Notes: a model not told the origin generated them from the letters alone. A stretch of DNA of 64,000 nucleotides from Lacticaseibacillus daqingensis (GCF_003946115.1 NZ_RHOH01000001.1:310001-374000); one strand, 5' to 3'; numbered from the stretch's first letter, positions 46,009-53,692 are shown. Numbers and translations: made by a program.

Positions 46009-46104
46009 GCTGGTGCGCAGGCACAGCATACGCACCCGCGCGTGACAATGCGCGCCGGACATTGGCCGCAACTTGGCCGCAAACGTTCAGGTCACCGGTG
46101 TCAA

Positions 46105-46430
46105 TGTGGATAGTGAATGGGGACAAACGTCCTATGTAACTGTGGATAACTCTGTGGATACTGTTTATAAGTGGGCTGAGCGGCTGTGGTCAAACTTGTC
46201 CACAGCTGGGGAGAATGGTGTGAATAAAAAAGTTTGATTGCTCACCAAACACCTGTACCCACTGATGCGAAAGGGTTCTTAACGCTTTCGCTCGTGAAAT
46301 ACCGGAATCCCCAGTTGTGGATAAGCATGGGGGCGAAAAAAATCACTTGCATTTTTCGCGCACGAAATCTGGTGTCAAAAATAAATCTGACCACCAGCGG
46401 TTGGGGGTGGAAACCTCGTGGTGTGGATAA
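46105..46430. promoter_or_regulatory. Cluster of DnaA boxes
   Basis: Three perfect boxes TGTGGATAA (46141-46149, 46316-46324, 46422-46430), three with one mismatch (46105-46113 TGTGGATAG, 46153-46161 TGTGGATAC, and TTGTCCACA at 46197-46205 on the other strand) and two weaker ones (46162-46170, 46185-46193) lie within 330 bp. The DNA between is non-coding. No dnaA is nearby, so it is more likely a DnaA-binding regulatory or titration cluster than oriC. The 600-bp gap between htrA and the HesB-like gene holds nothing else recognisable. Confidence 0.7.
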
Positions 46431-46496
46431 CTTGTGGGGATAGCCTGTGGTTGGTGTGGTCAACTGGCGAAGGAGGTGGTCAAAAAGGGGCCTCAG

Positions 46497-46526
46497 TTGA
46501 CACAGCCACGAAAAATCCCCTATAAT
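46497..46526 (+). promoter_or_regulatory. Promoter of the HesB-like gene
   Basis: Full consensus hexamers TTGACA (46497-46502) and TATAAT (46521-46526) with an 18-bp spacer. Confidence 0.8.
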
Positions 46527-46570
46527 AGACGTGTAGTTAATTGCACACAACTTAAACGGGAGGCGCGCTT

Positions 46571-46975
46571 ATGGAGATTACGATTAAACCTGACGCAAAG
46601 CAGTACTTGGCCCAAAAGGTACCGGCGGGGGCCCAGATCCTTTTGGCCTTGGACGATGGTAGCAGCAAGTATTCGAAGCTCGGGGGCTCCTGTGCGATCG
46701 GGAACAAGTTCCAGCTGGTCATCACCGAAGCGGGCGACCCGGATTACGCCGAACCAATTGACAACGATGCGGGGTTGACCCTGACGACGGGCCAGCCGGA
46801 GCTGATGTACCTGGGGCACGGCCTGATCCTCGACTACCGCCTGGGGATGCTGGCGTTGCGCGATGACAGCGGCGTCCTCGATGGCGCTGTGACGGTCACG
46901 GAAGCGGCCCCACTGAGCGAAGAAGACAAGAAGCGGCGTGAAGAAATGACCACCCTGGGTGGGAAGATCTGCTAG
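46571..46975 (+). CDS. HesB/IscA-like iron-sulfur biosynthesis family protein
   Basis: 134 residues of the Fe-S_biosyn fold as found in lactobacilli: N-terminal MEITIKPDAKQYLAQKV, an LGGSCAIGNKFQLVI segment and YLGHGLILDYRLGMLALRDDSG. The C-terminal CxC cluster-binding motif of true IscA/HesB is absent; only Cys in GGSC and the final Cys remain, so the role in cluster assembly is unsure. Strong consensus promoter and GGGAGG before the ATG. Last chromosomal gene before the prophage. Confidence 0.8.
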   Translation: MEITIKPDAKQYLAQKVPAGAQILLALDDGSSKYSKLGGSCAIGNKFQLVITEAGDPDYAEPIDNDAGLTLTTGQPELMYLGHGLILDYRLGMLALRDDSGVLDGAVTVTEAAPLSEEDKKRREEMTTLGGKIC

Positions 46976-47015
46976 CCACGCAGCAGCGCGGTTCATAACC
47001 TGATCGCGACCAGTA

Positions 47016-47043
47016 AAGGGTGTCCATGCGGGCGCCCTTTTTG
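47016..47043 (+). terminator. Terminator of the HesB-like gene
   Basis: AAAGGGTGTCC pairs with GGGCGCCCTTT (with G-U pairs), then TTTTT. The base composition drops directly after it, marking the approximate left edge of the prophage. Confidence 0.8.
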
Positions 47044-47095
47044 CTTGCCGGCGAGGGGCCGTGGGCAGTGCGAGTGAGAAATTTTTAGCACTCTA

Positions 47096-47346
47096 TTGAC
47101 ATTTTTCCTAGTTGTACAAATAAAAGTAGAGGTGTTGATTCAAAAGGATTTAAGGTTGTACAAACTAGCACAAATGTGTGTATTTAACCTTTCAAATTAA
47201 CCGGTGGGAGGGTCAAAAAGGCAGTCAGTAGCCCAATAAATGGTATTTTGATTAGAAGAAACTTGACAGATAAAGATAAAGATAACAGTGAACGCAATGG
47301 CAGGCAGTGATGCGCAACGGCTCTGGGCTAGTCCTAGGGCCTTTTT
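47096..47346 (+). ncRNA. Short untranslated transcription unit at the prophage edge
   Basis: Promoter TTGACA (47096-47101), 17-bp spacer, AATAAA (47119-47124). It ends in the stem GGCTCTGG...CCTAGGGCC plus TTTTT (47319-47346). Between them I see no ORF with a ribosome binding site. The palindrome TTGTACAA occurs twice (47112-47119, overlapping the -10, and 47156-47163), so the unit may be under the control of the neighbouring RHH protein. The RNA may be regulatory or a vestige. Confidence 0.4.
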
Positions 47347-47375
47347 GTTTCACACGAAACCTTTTTGACTTCGTG

Positions 47376-47404
47376 GTGTACAAAGGTGATGCACCATGGT
47401 ACAC
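47376..47404 (+). promoter_or_regulatory. Nested palindromic operator before the RHH gene
   Basis: GTGTAC (47376-47381) and GTACAC (47399-47404) flank an inner palindrome GGTGATGCACC (47385-47395). TTGACT (-35-like) lies just upstream and TACACT can serve as -10. TGTACAAA here also occurs at 47113 and 47157. Probable autoregulatory site of the RHH repressor. Confidence 0.55.
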
Positions 47405-47449
47405 TATCTTTGTTGAGAGATGCAGAAAGCCAACATAGGGGGAATCACA

Positions 47450-47659
47450 ATGACAATCGCGAAGGGTAAGACCCGCATCAACGCAACGCTTCCTGACAGC
47501 CTCATACAGGCCCTGGACGCAGCTGTGGATGGTAAGCGGGACGCAATTGCAGAGTTGACTGGTAAGCGCACAGAGGGCTCATTCAGCCGCTCAGACCTGA
47601 TTCAGCAGGCCCTAGAGAGCTACCTAGCCGATGGTAAAACCGGTCAAAAACGGTCATAG
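47450..47659 (+). CDS. Ribbon-helix-helix DNA-binding protein
   Basis: 69 residues. The N-terminal strand KTRINATLPDSLIQALD and helix region SFSRSDLIQQALESYL fit the RHH (CopG/Arc-like) fold; the loop between helices is longer than usual (GKRDAIAELTGKRTEG). It should act as a dimeric repressor, perhaps controlling early prophage functions. ATG 47450 has GGGGG 9 nt upstream; an ATG at 47420 is in frame but has no ribosome binding site. Flanked by a palindromic operator and a terminator. Confidence 0.8.
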   Translation: MTIAKGKTRINATLPDSLIQALDAAVDGKRDAIAELTGKRTEGSFSRSDLIQQALESYLADGKTGQKRS

Positions 47660-47667
47660 TCAATCAG

Positions 47668-47697
47668 AGCATCTACCAGCCGGTGGGTGCTTTTTTG
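47668..47697 (+). terminator. Terminator of the RHH gene
   Basis: GCATCTACC-AGCC-GGTGGGTGC stem followed by TTTTTT. Confidence 0.85.
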
Positions 47698-47723
47698 TTG
47701 TCTCTGCACACTGGGTTTATACA
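47695..47723 (+). promoter_or_regulatory. Promoter of the large non-coding transcript
   Basis: TTGTTG (47695-47700), 17-bp spacer, TATACA (47718-47723). It begins inside the T-run of the preceding terminator, so the RNA has its own start at about 47730. Confidence 0.55.
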
Positions 47724-47751
47724 GCCTAGAGTAGCCCTGTGAGGCTCTGAA

Positions 47752-47964
47752 AGCCCCGTAGCGGCGTTTTAACTAGTGGGTAGTGTGATTATGCCTAGAT
47801 AGGTAGAACGGCTGAGAAAGAGACATGAGAGAGCTGTATAGACTTAGGATGCTAGTAGGTGTATTCCTCACCACAACCCACTTAGACCTCATACAATAGC
47901 CATAGGAGGCCCTGAGAGCCCCGTAGCGGCGTTTTAACTAGTGGGTAGTGTGATTATGCCAGAC
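47752..47964 (+). repeat. 43-nt direct repeat in the 5' part of the large ncRNA
   Basis: The block starting AGCCCCGTAGCGGCGTTTTA and ending GTGGGTAGTGTGATTATGCC is identical at both sites (first copy from 47752, second about 170 nt later, from 47917-47918). Both are preceded by GAGGC-CTGA and followed about 21 nt later by AAAGAGAC-TGAG, so a longer module has been duplicated. Confidence 0.8.
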
Positions 47965-48947
47965 AGAGTTAAACCCACCAGAAAGAGACCTGAGGGGAAG
48001 TTAAGTGTGTCTAGTGAACAAATTCACAAGCCACAAGGGAGTCATCCGTAGAAGCCATTGGAGGGGTGTAGTGGGGTATCTCAGGGCAGTTGGTTAGCGT
48101 GAGGGTATCTGGCGTATGCCAGTGTAAAACACGCTGTAGGATGCCCTGAAGCCCTCTAAAGCACCTTGTAGGAAGCCTAGAAGCCTAAAGCATCTTGTGG
48201 CAGACGGTTAGCATATTATCCGGCTTTCAGCCGAAAAATTGATGCTATGAATACTGCCACACTGTGTTAGCCAGGTAAGGCGAATGGAATGAGCCTTATA
48301 GGCGCTGTGTTATGAGGTTGTAGAAAGCTAGTTGTGTAGAAGAACTAGCCTAGCTATCCGGCTTACGCCGGAACCTATAGGCTAAAGGGCTACACATTGT
48401 GTAAAGGGTAGGGTTTTTAAGCCTGTTAAGGCTAAAGGTCTTTGGCTCGGATTGGTCTTTAATCCGAGGGCCTCAAGGCGCCTAGCCTTGTGGACAGCCC
48501 CGGTCTTGGGCTGGACATAGCCTTTGAACTTGGTCTTAGGGTCTTTGAGGTAAGCCTATCCCTGTACAACTAGCAACTGCCTTTGCTTTGTACAGAATGA
48601 CTAGCCAATGAGTACCGGCGTAAGCCGGGACGGTAAGGCTTACTTGCTGTACAAGGTCAAAACCAAGTGCAAGGTCAAGTGCTATGTCCAGCCAAAGACC
48701 GGCTGTCCACCAAGCTGTCCGCTTGGATGGCACCTCTGCGCTTCGCTACGAGGTTACAGTAAAACCTTTGAGGGTCTTTACAAAGCATCGTTCTGAGCCG
48801 CGAGGGGGTGAGCGTGAGCGAGCCCAGGAGTCTCAGTAATCACCTTTGAGCTAGTCTGTGAATGTTTACCCGTAGATACTAAGTACATAGTAGGTAGAAA
48901 ACAGGGGGTAAAATCGCTGTATCCCTTGCGGCTCTAAGGCTCAAGCA

Positions 48948-48984
48948 GGGGGGAATCTTCAAGGAAGAGTGCCCCCGTTTTTTT
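48948..48984 (+). terminator. Terminator of the large ncRNA
   Basis: GGGGG-AATCTTC-AA-GGAAGAGTG-CCCCC, then G and seven T. The next 300 bp to the following gene hold only a small hairpin unit (49082-49142) and a leader repeat. Confidence 0.85.
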
Positions 48985-49081
48985 CAGGGAGCCAAAAGAG
49001 GACTAAAACGCTCAATCCTTACATCCACGTGGGTTACAGCCATCTACAGGCGTAAACGTCAGAAATAGGGTTCAAAGGTGA

Positions 49082-49142
49082 TATAATTAAAGTATAAGTA
49101 ATTAGGCTATCAGCTTGACTTAATGGTAGCCTATTCTTTTTG
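49082..49142 (+). ncRNA. Tiny promoter-terminator unit
   Basis: Extended -10 TG-A-TATAAT (TATAAT at 49082-49087) followed only 17 nt later by the stem AGGCTA/TAGCCT (49104-49109, 49127-49132) and a T-rich run. It would make a transcript of about 50 nt, or attenuate transcription into the next gene. Confidence 0.4.
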
Positions 49143-49210
49143 TCTAAAAATGGGTTCTGTGACACTAATGATACAACTTGTAACTAAATGTACTCAAAAA
49201 CTCAAAAACA

Positions 49211-49259
49211 GCGAAAATCGGGTTCTGTTAGCTAGATTATAGCTGTCCAAATAAATGAA
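49211..49259 (+). promoter_or_regulatory. Shared phage leader element, copy 1
   Basis: 49 bp containing ATCGGGTTCTGTTAGCTAGA and TGTCC-AATAAATGAA, 22 bp before the start of the 414-residue protein. It matches copy 2 (50574-50622) at 44 of 49 positions and sits at a similar distance from the start codon. Could be a phage-specific promoter, an operator or a translational control element. A weaker match to its core (GGGTTCTGT) lies near 49150. Confidence 0.65.
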
Positions 49260-49281
49260 AGCATAAAAAGGGAGTAACAAA

Positions 49282-50526
49282 ATGAAGTACAAGAACCAAG
49301 AACTGCTACGCGATTGGCAACACAATGATGAGGCTATGCAAGAGCTCACACAGCACTCACCAAGTAAGACAGCCAAAAAGGCCACCATTACAGCCATCCT
49401 CACGTCCACCAATTCTGAGCGCCTGTTGGGGTGCAAGGTCAAGAAGGTGGATAGTGCAAAAATGGTGTCTTCTACTACAACTCCAACACCACTCATGGCC
49501 GCGCTGGTAGAGGCTATGGGAGACAACGTTGTAAGCCTTCCTCAGTTACTCTCTACCTATTATCCTAACGTACCCCAGCGCGAGGACTACATAGAAGCTC
49601 TGAAGTTGGGGCTGACAAACATGGTTGAGTTAGAAGCCATAACCAAGAGCCACCACCGGCCAAAACGCCTCACACCCGTTCAGAAACTCTTCTACGTGTT
49701 GAGTAAAGACGATTTTCGGCGTGATGATAAGAGGGTTTTTGCAGATGTCACAAGAGCGATTGCGTTAGCCGCCTTCAATCGGGTGTCAGGACAGCCGCTG
49801 GTCAAGTCAGCAGGCAGGGGCTTGTACATCACCCATGACACCATCCGGAACTGTATGCAGAGACCCGCTGTAGCTACCGCTGACCAGATAGCTAACAGCC
49901 TTGTCCTGCTCAGAATTGCTGGATATGTGCGCTTAGCTCAGCCAGAAGAGTGGACTGAAGCGGGAAAGTTGCTGGCAGTGTCTCACGACGCGGCTGGCAA
50001 GGCGGTTGTATCCCACCACATCTATGTGCTTGGAAACTTCAGTGCGGCGAACTGGTCACTGATTACACAAAACTTTAACTTGGATTTACATACTAGCATT
50101 GGTCGAACAATGCTTATCCAGTTTCTAGGAGCTGATACTGTTCACAACTACTTCCCCGACCTGAGCGGTGGGGTTAGCCAGCCGACAATCAACTTTATGC
50201 TCACGCGCTCAGGTGAATCAGCCAGCAACTTTCCCGTGATGACCCTGAAGGCCGCGACGGACACAGTGCAAGCAATTGATGGGGTCGCAAAGTCAACTGC
50301 TGGCAAGTATGTAGACCAAGTGTTGCTAGTGAAGCCCATTCAGATGGCCAAGATGTCAGCCCGGGAGGCCCGCGAGAACGGATACAATCTTGATGAATGG
50401 CAAGCAGGTTCACCCGCGGAAAAGCTGCTTTTTTCGACATCACAAGATGCTCTGCTGATGTGCATTGAACGACTGAAGCATGCAAACAAAAAGGGCGTTC
50501 GGGTGAGCCAACTGCTGGAAGACTAG
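49282..50526 (+). CDS. Phage protein of unknown function (414 aa)
   Basis: I do not recognise a family. The protein has no signal peptide or membrane helices. Segment 115-190 (KRLTPVQKLFYVLSKDDFRRDDKRVFADVTRAIALAAFNR) and the middle part (TADQIANSLVLLRIAGYVRLAQPEEW) look like helical, possibly winged-helix DNA-binding regions, so a replication or transcription role is possible, but this is a guess. GGGAG lies 7 nt before the ATG. Preceded by the shared 49-bp leader element and alone up to the HNH gene. Confidence 0.6.
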   Translation: MKYKNQELLRDWQHNDEAMQELTQHSPSKTAKKATITAILTSTNSERLLGCKVKKVDSAKMVSSTTTPTPLMAALVEAMGDNVVSLPQLLSTYYPNVPQREDYIEALKLGLTNMVELEAITKSHHRPKRLTPVQKLFYVLSKDDFRRDDKRVFADVTRAIALAAFNRVSGQPLVKSAGRGLYITHDTIRNCMQRPAVATADQIANSLVLLRIAGYVRLAQPEEWTEAGKLLAVSHDAAGKAVVSHHIYVLGNFSAANWSLITQNFNLDLHTSIGRTMLIQFLGADTVHNYFPDLSGGVSQPTINFMLTRSGESASNFPVMTLKAATDTVQAIDGVAKSTAGKYVDQVLLVKPIQMAKMSAREARENGYNLDEWQAGSPAEKLLFSTSQDALLMCIERLKHANKKGVRVSQLLED

Positions 50527-50573
50527 CAAAATGTTAAGGAAATATTAAGAAATGTAAGAATTTAGCTAAAATA

Positions 50574-50622
50574 GAGAAAATCGGGTTCTGTTAGCTAGAT
50601 TATTAGTGTCCGAATAAATGAA
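50574..50622 (+). promoter_or_regulatory. Shared phage leader element, copy 2
   Basis: Near-identical to 49211-49259 (44 of 49 bp) and 23 bp before the ATG of the HNH endonuclease gene. The A/T-rich DNA just before it (50540-50573) contains repeated TTAAG/TAAGAA words. Confidence 0.65.
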
Positions 50623-50645
50623 TAGTAAAAAAGGAGATATTTAAG

Positions 50646-51353
50646 ATGAAACAACAATATGCTGAAAAAGTGAAGAGTATGACTGGTGAACAATTCATGG
50701 ATACGCTCAACTCCGCAAAAACAGCGAATGCAGGAACCGCCCTGCTCATGGCCCGCGGTTGTGACCGGTTCTTTGACCTCAACGATATGGCCTCTATCCC
50801 GTCTGACCAACGTGGTGGAGCATTCACACCTAGCTCTGATATGGGCTGGAAGCGTTGCCAGCCACCCTATGATAAATATTTTGCTTCCTACGACGGGAAA
50901 ATCAAAGGACCTCAGGGCGGCGTATTGGCAACTAGCGTAAACAACGCAGGATACGAGCTAGTTGGCGCGATTGTCAACGGTAATACAACTAGCACTACTG
51001 TCCACCGCTTGGTCGCCAGTGCTTGGTTGCCTAACCCTTCAGGATTATCAGACGTTGACCATGTGAGTGGCGATAGAACTTTGAACCGCGCAGACGCATT
51101 GCGCTGGATTTCACATAAAGACAATCTCGCACAAGCTCATCGCATGAAGCAGATGGCGGGCAACAAGGGCGCTAAAAATCGGGGTGTGGCAGTTATGAAA
51201 ATTGATGCAGATGGTACCCGCACTGAATACCGTTCTCTCTCCGCCGCGGGTAGAGACAACGGGTTGTCCGCTGTGAGCGTGACTGGGAACGCCCGACACA
51301 CACTGAAACTGGATAAGCCGTTCCACTTTGAGTTTTTGGATACCACAAAATGA
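50646..51353 (+). CDS. HNH homing endonuclease with NUMOD-like domain
   Basis: 235 residues. The central part VHRLVASAWLPNP...DVDHVSGDRTLNRADALRWISHKDN is an HNH_3-type nuclease motif (DH ... N ... N/H order). The C-terminal part VAVMKIDADGTRTEYRSLSAAGRD resembles a NUMOD1 DNA-binding repeat. Such free-standing nucleases spread by cutting phage DNA lacking them. The N-terminal 70 residues are not recognisable. AAGGAG lies 8-9 nt before the ATG. It shares the upstream leader with the preceding gene, which may mean that the nuclease captured this control element. Confidence 0.8.
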   Translation: MKQQYAEKVKSMTGEQFMDTLNSAKTANAGTALLMARGCDRFFDLNDMASIPSDQRGGAFTPSSDMGWKRCQPPYDKYFASYDGKIKGPQGGVLATSVNNAGYELVGAIVNGNTTSTTVHRLVASAWLPNPSGLSDVDHVSGDRTLNRADALRWISHKDNLAQAHRMKQMAGNKGAKNRGVAVMKIDADGTRTEYRSLSAAGRDNGLSAVSVTGNARHTLKLDKPFHFEFLDTTK

Positions 51354-51384
51354 AAAAGGACTATGAAAATGGGGGTATATAAAT

Positions 51385-51612
51385 ATGAAAGAAACTAAAA
51401 AAGGAACACTCAGCGGCGGCTTTAGCACCTTCAAGCTGGCATACGCAGTCGGGTGGGTGCTGGTGCTACTCAAGCTGGCGGGGGTGCTCAAACTCAGCTG
51501 GATGTCGGTGGCGAACTACTTCATCCTACTAGCGTTTGTGTCAGCGATTCTGTTCACGCTGGCGGCGTTGGTCGCATTGGTGATTGTGAAAGTAGGCGAG
51601 AAACACGAATAG
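51385..51612 (+). CDS. Small phage membrane protein
   Basis: 75 residues with two hydrophobic helices (VGWVLVLLKLAGVL and YFILLAFVSAILFTLAALVALVIV) and a lysine-rich N-terminus. No family recognised; too far upstream of the late genes to be called a holin. GGGGGT precedes the ATG. Confidence 0.55.
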   Translation: MKETKKGTLSGGFSTFKLAYAVGWVLVLLKLAGVLKLSWMSVANYFILLAFVSAILFTLAALVALVIVKVGEKHE

Positions 51613-51619
51613 AGAAACG

Positions 51620-52423
51620 GTGGAAGCAATCACCTCGTTCAGACAGTTTTCAGTAGAAACACACCGCTTAGCGAACACTTTGCACCTTTCAGACCCAGAC
51701 GCAAAGCACCTATTAATGACTGAGTTAGTAGAGCACCGCTTAAATGGCATGAGTGATGAGCAGATTCAAAAAGCCATTGCTGACAATGACCCAACGTTTT
51801 CTTGGCGGGTCACTTACGCGAAACGCGATTGCTTGCGAGCTTATTACAAGGCTAAACGACAACAGCAACAAGCCGCCAACGGACTGGTCACCATGGTACA
51901 AGACAGCTACTCCATCATCGACATGGATAGGGCCACAAGGACACAGGACGATGTACAAGCCGCCATTGAGTTGTTACCTCAGATATTCGCCAACCGGTCA
52001 ACCTGTGCATGGGTAGAATCAGTTTTGCGGGTGGGGGCTGAAGAAACACAGGCACGGTATCACCAATCACGCCGCCAATTTTCGCAAAAAACAAATCGCG
52101 TATGCAGATACGCAAGTCAACATAGAAAGAAGTTAATCGGAATTATGAGCAATCGCCAAGACGAAACAGAACTAAAGGAACTAGAAGCACTGACGCAATG
52201 GGCCGCAATGATGGCTAACGAAGATGTAACAGACAAACAGATACAGCACTTCCTTGACCAACACGGCTCACTGGTTGCGGATATTGTAGATACTCCAAAA
52301 ATCAAGCATCAAGGGAAATTAGTAGCCGACTGGGCAAACGCTGACCATGCCGACCAGTACGCATTTTGCAATATCATGGCCGCGCGAAAAGAACGGCTAG
52401 AACAGTATTTAGTTTTGAGATAA
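51620..52423 (+). CDS. Sigma-factor-like phage transcription regulator
   Basis: 267 residues. After an alpha-helical first half, the segment ELLPQIFANRSTCAWVESVLRVG ... RYHQSRRQFSQKTNRVCRYASQHRKKLI has the look of a sigma region 4/helix-turn-helix as in late-gene activators that sit before phage terminase genes. Confidence in the function is moderate. The GTG at 51620 has a poor ribosome binding site and starts 8 nt after the previous stop, so translational coupling is likely; a later ATG at 51716 is possible. Confidence 0.55.
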   Translation: MEAITSFRQFSVETHRLANTLHLSDPDAKHLLMTELVEHRLNGMSDEQIQKAIADNDPTFSWRVTYAKRDCLRAYYKAKRQQQQAANGLVTMVQDSYSIIDMDRATRTQDDVQAAIELLPQIFANRSTCAWVESVLRVGAEETQARYHQSRRQFSQKTNRVCRYASQHRKKLIGIMSNRQDETELKELEALTQWAAMMANEDVTDKQIQHFLDQHGSLVADIVDTPKIKHQGKLVADWANADHADQYAFCNIMAARKERLEQYLVLR

Positions 52424-52449
52424 ATGTAACCGCTTAATTCGGAGGAACG

Positions 52450-53169
52450 ATGGAACTAAACAAAATCTATAATCAGGAAGCCTTGGCCGGTATGGCTGAG
52501 ATTGAGGCGGGAACGGTTGACATGATATTGACTGACCTGCCCTATGGAACGACTAGGAACAACTGGGATAGCATTATCCCATTAGATGCTATGTGGCAAC
52601 AGTTTAACCGTGTCATAAAGCCAAATGGGGCAATTGTTTTAACCTCACAACAGCCATTTACAACACGGTTAATTAGTAGCAATCCCAAGCGGTTTCGCTA
52701 CGAATGGATATGGCAGAAGTCGATTGCGACAGGTTTTCTCAATGCGCGTAGAATGCCGCTAAAGAAGCACGAAAATGTATTAGTGTTCTATCAACGCCTA
52801 CCAACATATAACCCACAATACACGATGGGAAAGCCATATATGACAAGAACTAACAAGGCATCTAGCAACTATGGACACATGAAACCAACAGCAACGATAG
52901 CAACGGATGGTAAGCGATACCCAGTAGACGTGTTGAATATAAAAAGTGAAACAGGATTACACCCAACACAAAAACCAGTAGGATTGATGGCTTACATGAT
53001 TAATACATATACGAATGCAGGTGAGACGGTGCTGGATTGTTGCATGGGTAGCGGAACTACAGCAATAGCCGCGATACAGACTGGGCGTAACTTTATTGGC
53101 TTTGAGTTAAACAAAGACTACTGCGACGTAGCAAACAAGCGCATATCCACATATCAATCACAAAAGTAG
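52450..53169 (+). CDS. Phage DNA N6-adenine/N4-cytosine methyltransferase
   Basis: 239 residues. Catalytic motif IV TDLPYGT near the N-terminus and the SAM-binding motif CCMGSGTTAIAA near the C-terminus give the beta-type order; LHPTQKPVGLMAYMI is motif X. A stand-alone phage methylase, with no restriction enzyme gene next to it, usually protects phage DNA from host restriction. GGAGG lies 6 nt before the ATG. Confidence 0.92.
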   Translation: MELNKIYNQEALAGMAEIEAGTVDMILTDLPYGTTRNNWDSIIPLDAMWQQFNRVIKPNGAIVLTSQQPFTTRLISSNPKRFRYEWIWQKSIATGFLNARRMPLKKHENVLVFYQRLPTYNPQYTMGKPYMTRTNKASSNYGHMKPTATIATDGKRYPVDVLNIKSETGLHPTQKPVGLMAYMINTYTNAGETVLDCCMGSGTTAIAAIQTGRNFIGFELNKDYCDVANKRISTYQSQK

Positions 53170-53197
53170 ACCAAGCAGAATAAAGGGAGAAAACAAT

Positions 53198-53692
53198 ATG
53201 AACACAGTAAACTTAATCGGATTTCTAGCTACTGACCCAAAAGCCTCAGGGGACGCCGCAACGTTCCTCTTGGCAGTACGCCGCAACTATGAATCAAAGG
53301 ATGGGGAGACCGCAGACTTTATCAATTGCATTGGCTGGGGTGGCTTGGCTACTAACATCCTGAAGCACTTGCACAAGGGGAGCAAGATAGCTCTCACCGG
53401 TTCAATCAAGACCAGCCACTATACAGACGCCGGTGGGTTCAACAGACTGGGCTGGCAGGTAGTAGCAGAACAGGTGACCTTCCTAGACCCTAAGCCGCAG
53501 AGTAAGACACCAGACTTAGACCAGCACAACCAACAGCAGTACTACGTTGCACCAGCCCGCAATCCTAAGCCGGATTTTTCGCAGTACATCAAACAACCGG
53601 AACCCACCCGCAACACGATTGAGGTAACGCCTGAGGTGGCTGAAGCTATCAAGCAACTACAGCAACTGTCAAAACAGCAGAGGGTGTTCTAG
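53198..53692 (+). CDS. ssb: Single-stranded DNA-binding protein
   Basis: 164 residues. N-terminal OB fold (NTVNLIGFLATDPK ... FINCIGWGGLATNILKHLHKGSKIALTGSIKTSHY) and a Gln/Pro-rich tail. The C-terminus ends in QQRVF rather than the acidic DDDIPF-type tip that recruits host repair proteins. Its stop shares one base with the start of the next gene. GGGAG lies 8-9 nt before the ATG. Confidence 0.92.
   Translation: MNTVNLIGFLATDPKASGDAATFLLAVRRNYESKDGETADFINCIGWGGLATNILKHLHKGSKIALTGSIKTSHYTDAGGFNRLGWQVVAEQVTFLDPKPQSKTPDLDQHNQQQYYVAPARNPKPDFSQYIKQPEPTRNTIEVTPEVAEAIKQLQQLSKQQRVF

Larger units (their letters stand above)
47730..48984 (+). ncRNA. Large, highly structured phage non-coding RNA (about 1.25 kb; GOLLD/ROOL-like candidate)
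   Basis: No credible protein frame in 1.3 kb, yet the region has its own promoter and a strong terminator and is packed with perfect short stems: CTCGGATT/AATCCGAG (48446-48468), AGCCTA...CCGGC-TTAC-GCCGG...TAGGCT (48347-48383), CTAGTT/AACTAG (48328-48348), CGGCT-TTC-AGCCG (48221-48233) inside GCAT/ATGC, CCGGC-GTAA-GCCGG with a GNRA tetraloop (48615-48628), CCAAGC/GCTTGG (48710-48726). Two copies of a 43-nt block occur in the 5' part. Giant ornate RNAs of this size (GOLLD, ROOL) are known from prophages of lactobacilli; whether this belongs to one of them or is new cannot be told by eye. Confidence 0.62.

Noticed and set aside
46105-46430. Chromosomal origin oriC
   Set aside because: The DnaA-box density would fit, but there is no dnaA/dnaN nearby and no clear AT-rich unwinding region next to the boxes; kept as a DnaA-box cluster.
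47752-47964. CRISPR array
   Set aside because: Only two repeat copies, 170 nt apart, with no cas genes and no spacer-like regularity.
48536-48796. Small proteins inside the large ncRNA (both strands, 62-65 codons)
   Set aside because: They overlap strong RNA helices, lack ribosome binding sites and show no protein-like features.
47700-48990. Phage tRNA gene cluster
   Set aside because: No T-loop GTTCGAATC-type blocks or 7-5-5 cloverleaf spacing found among the hairpins.
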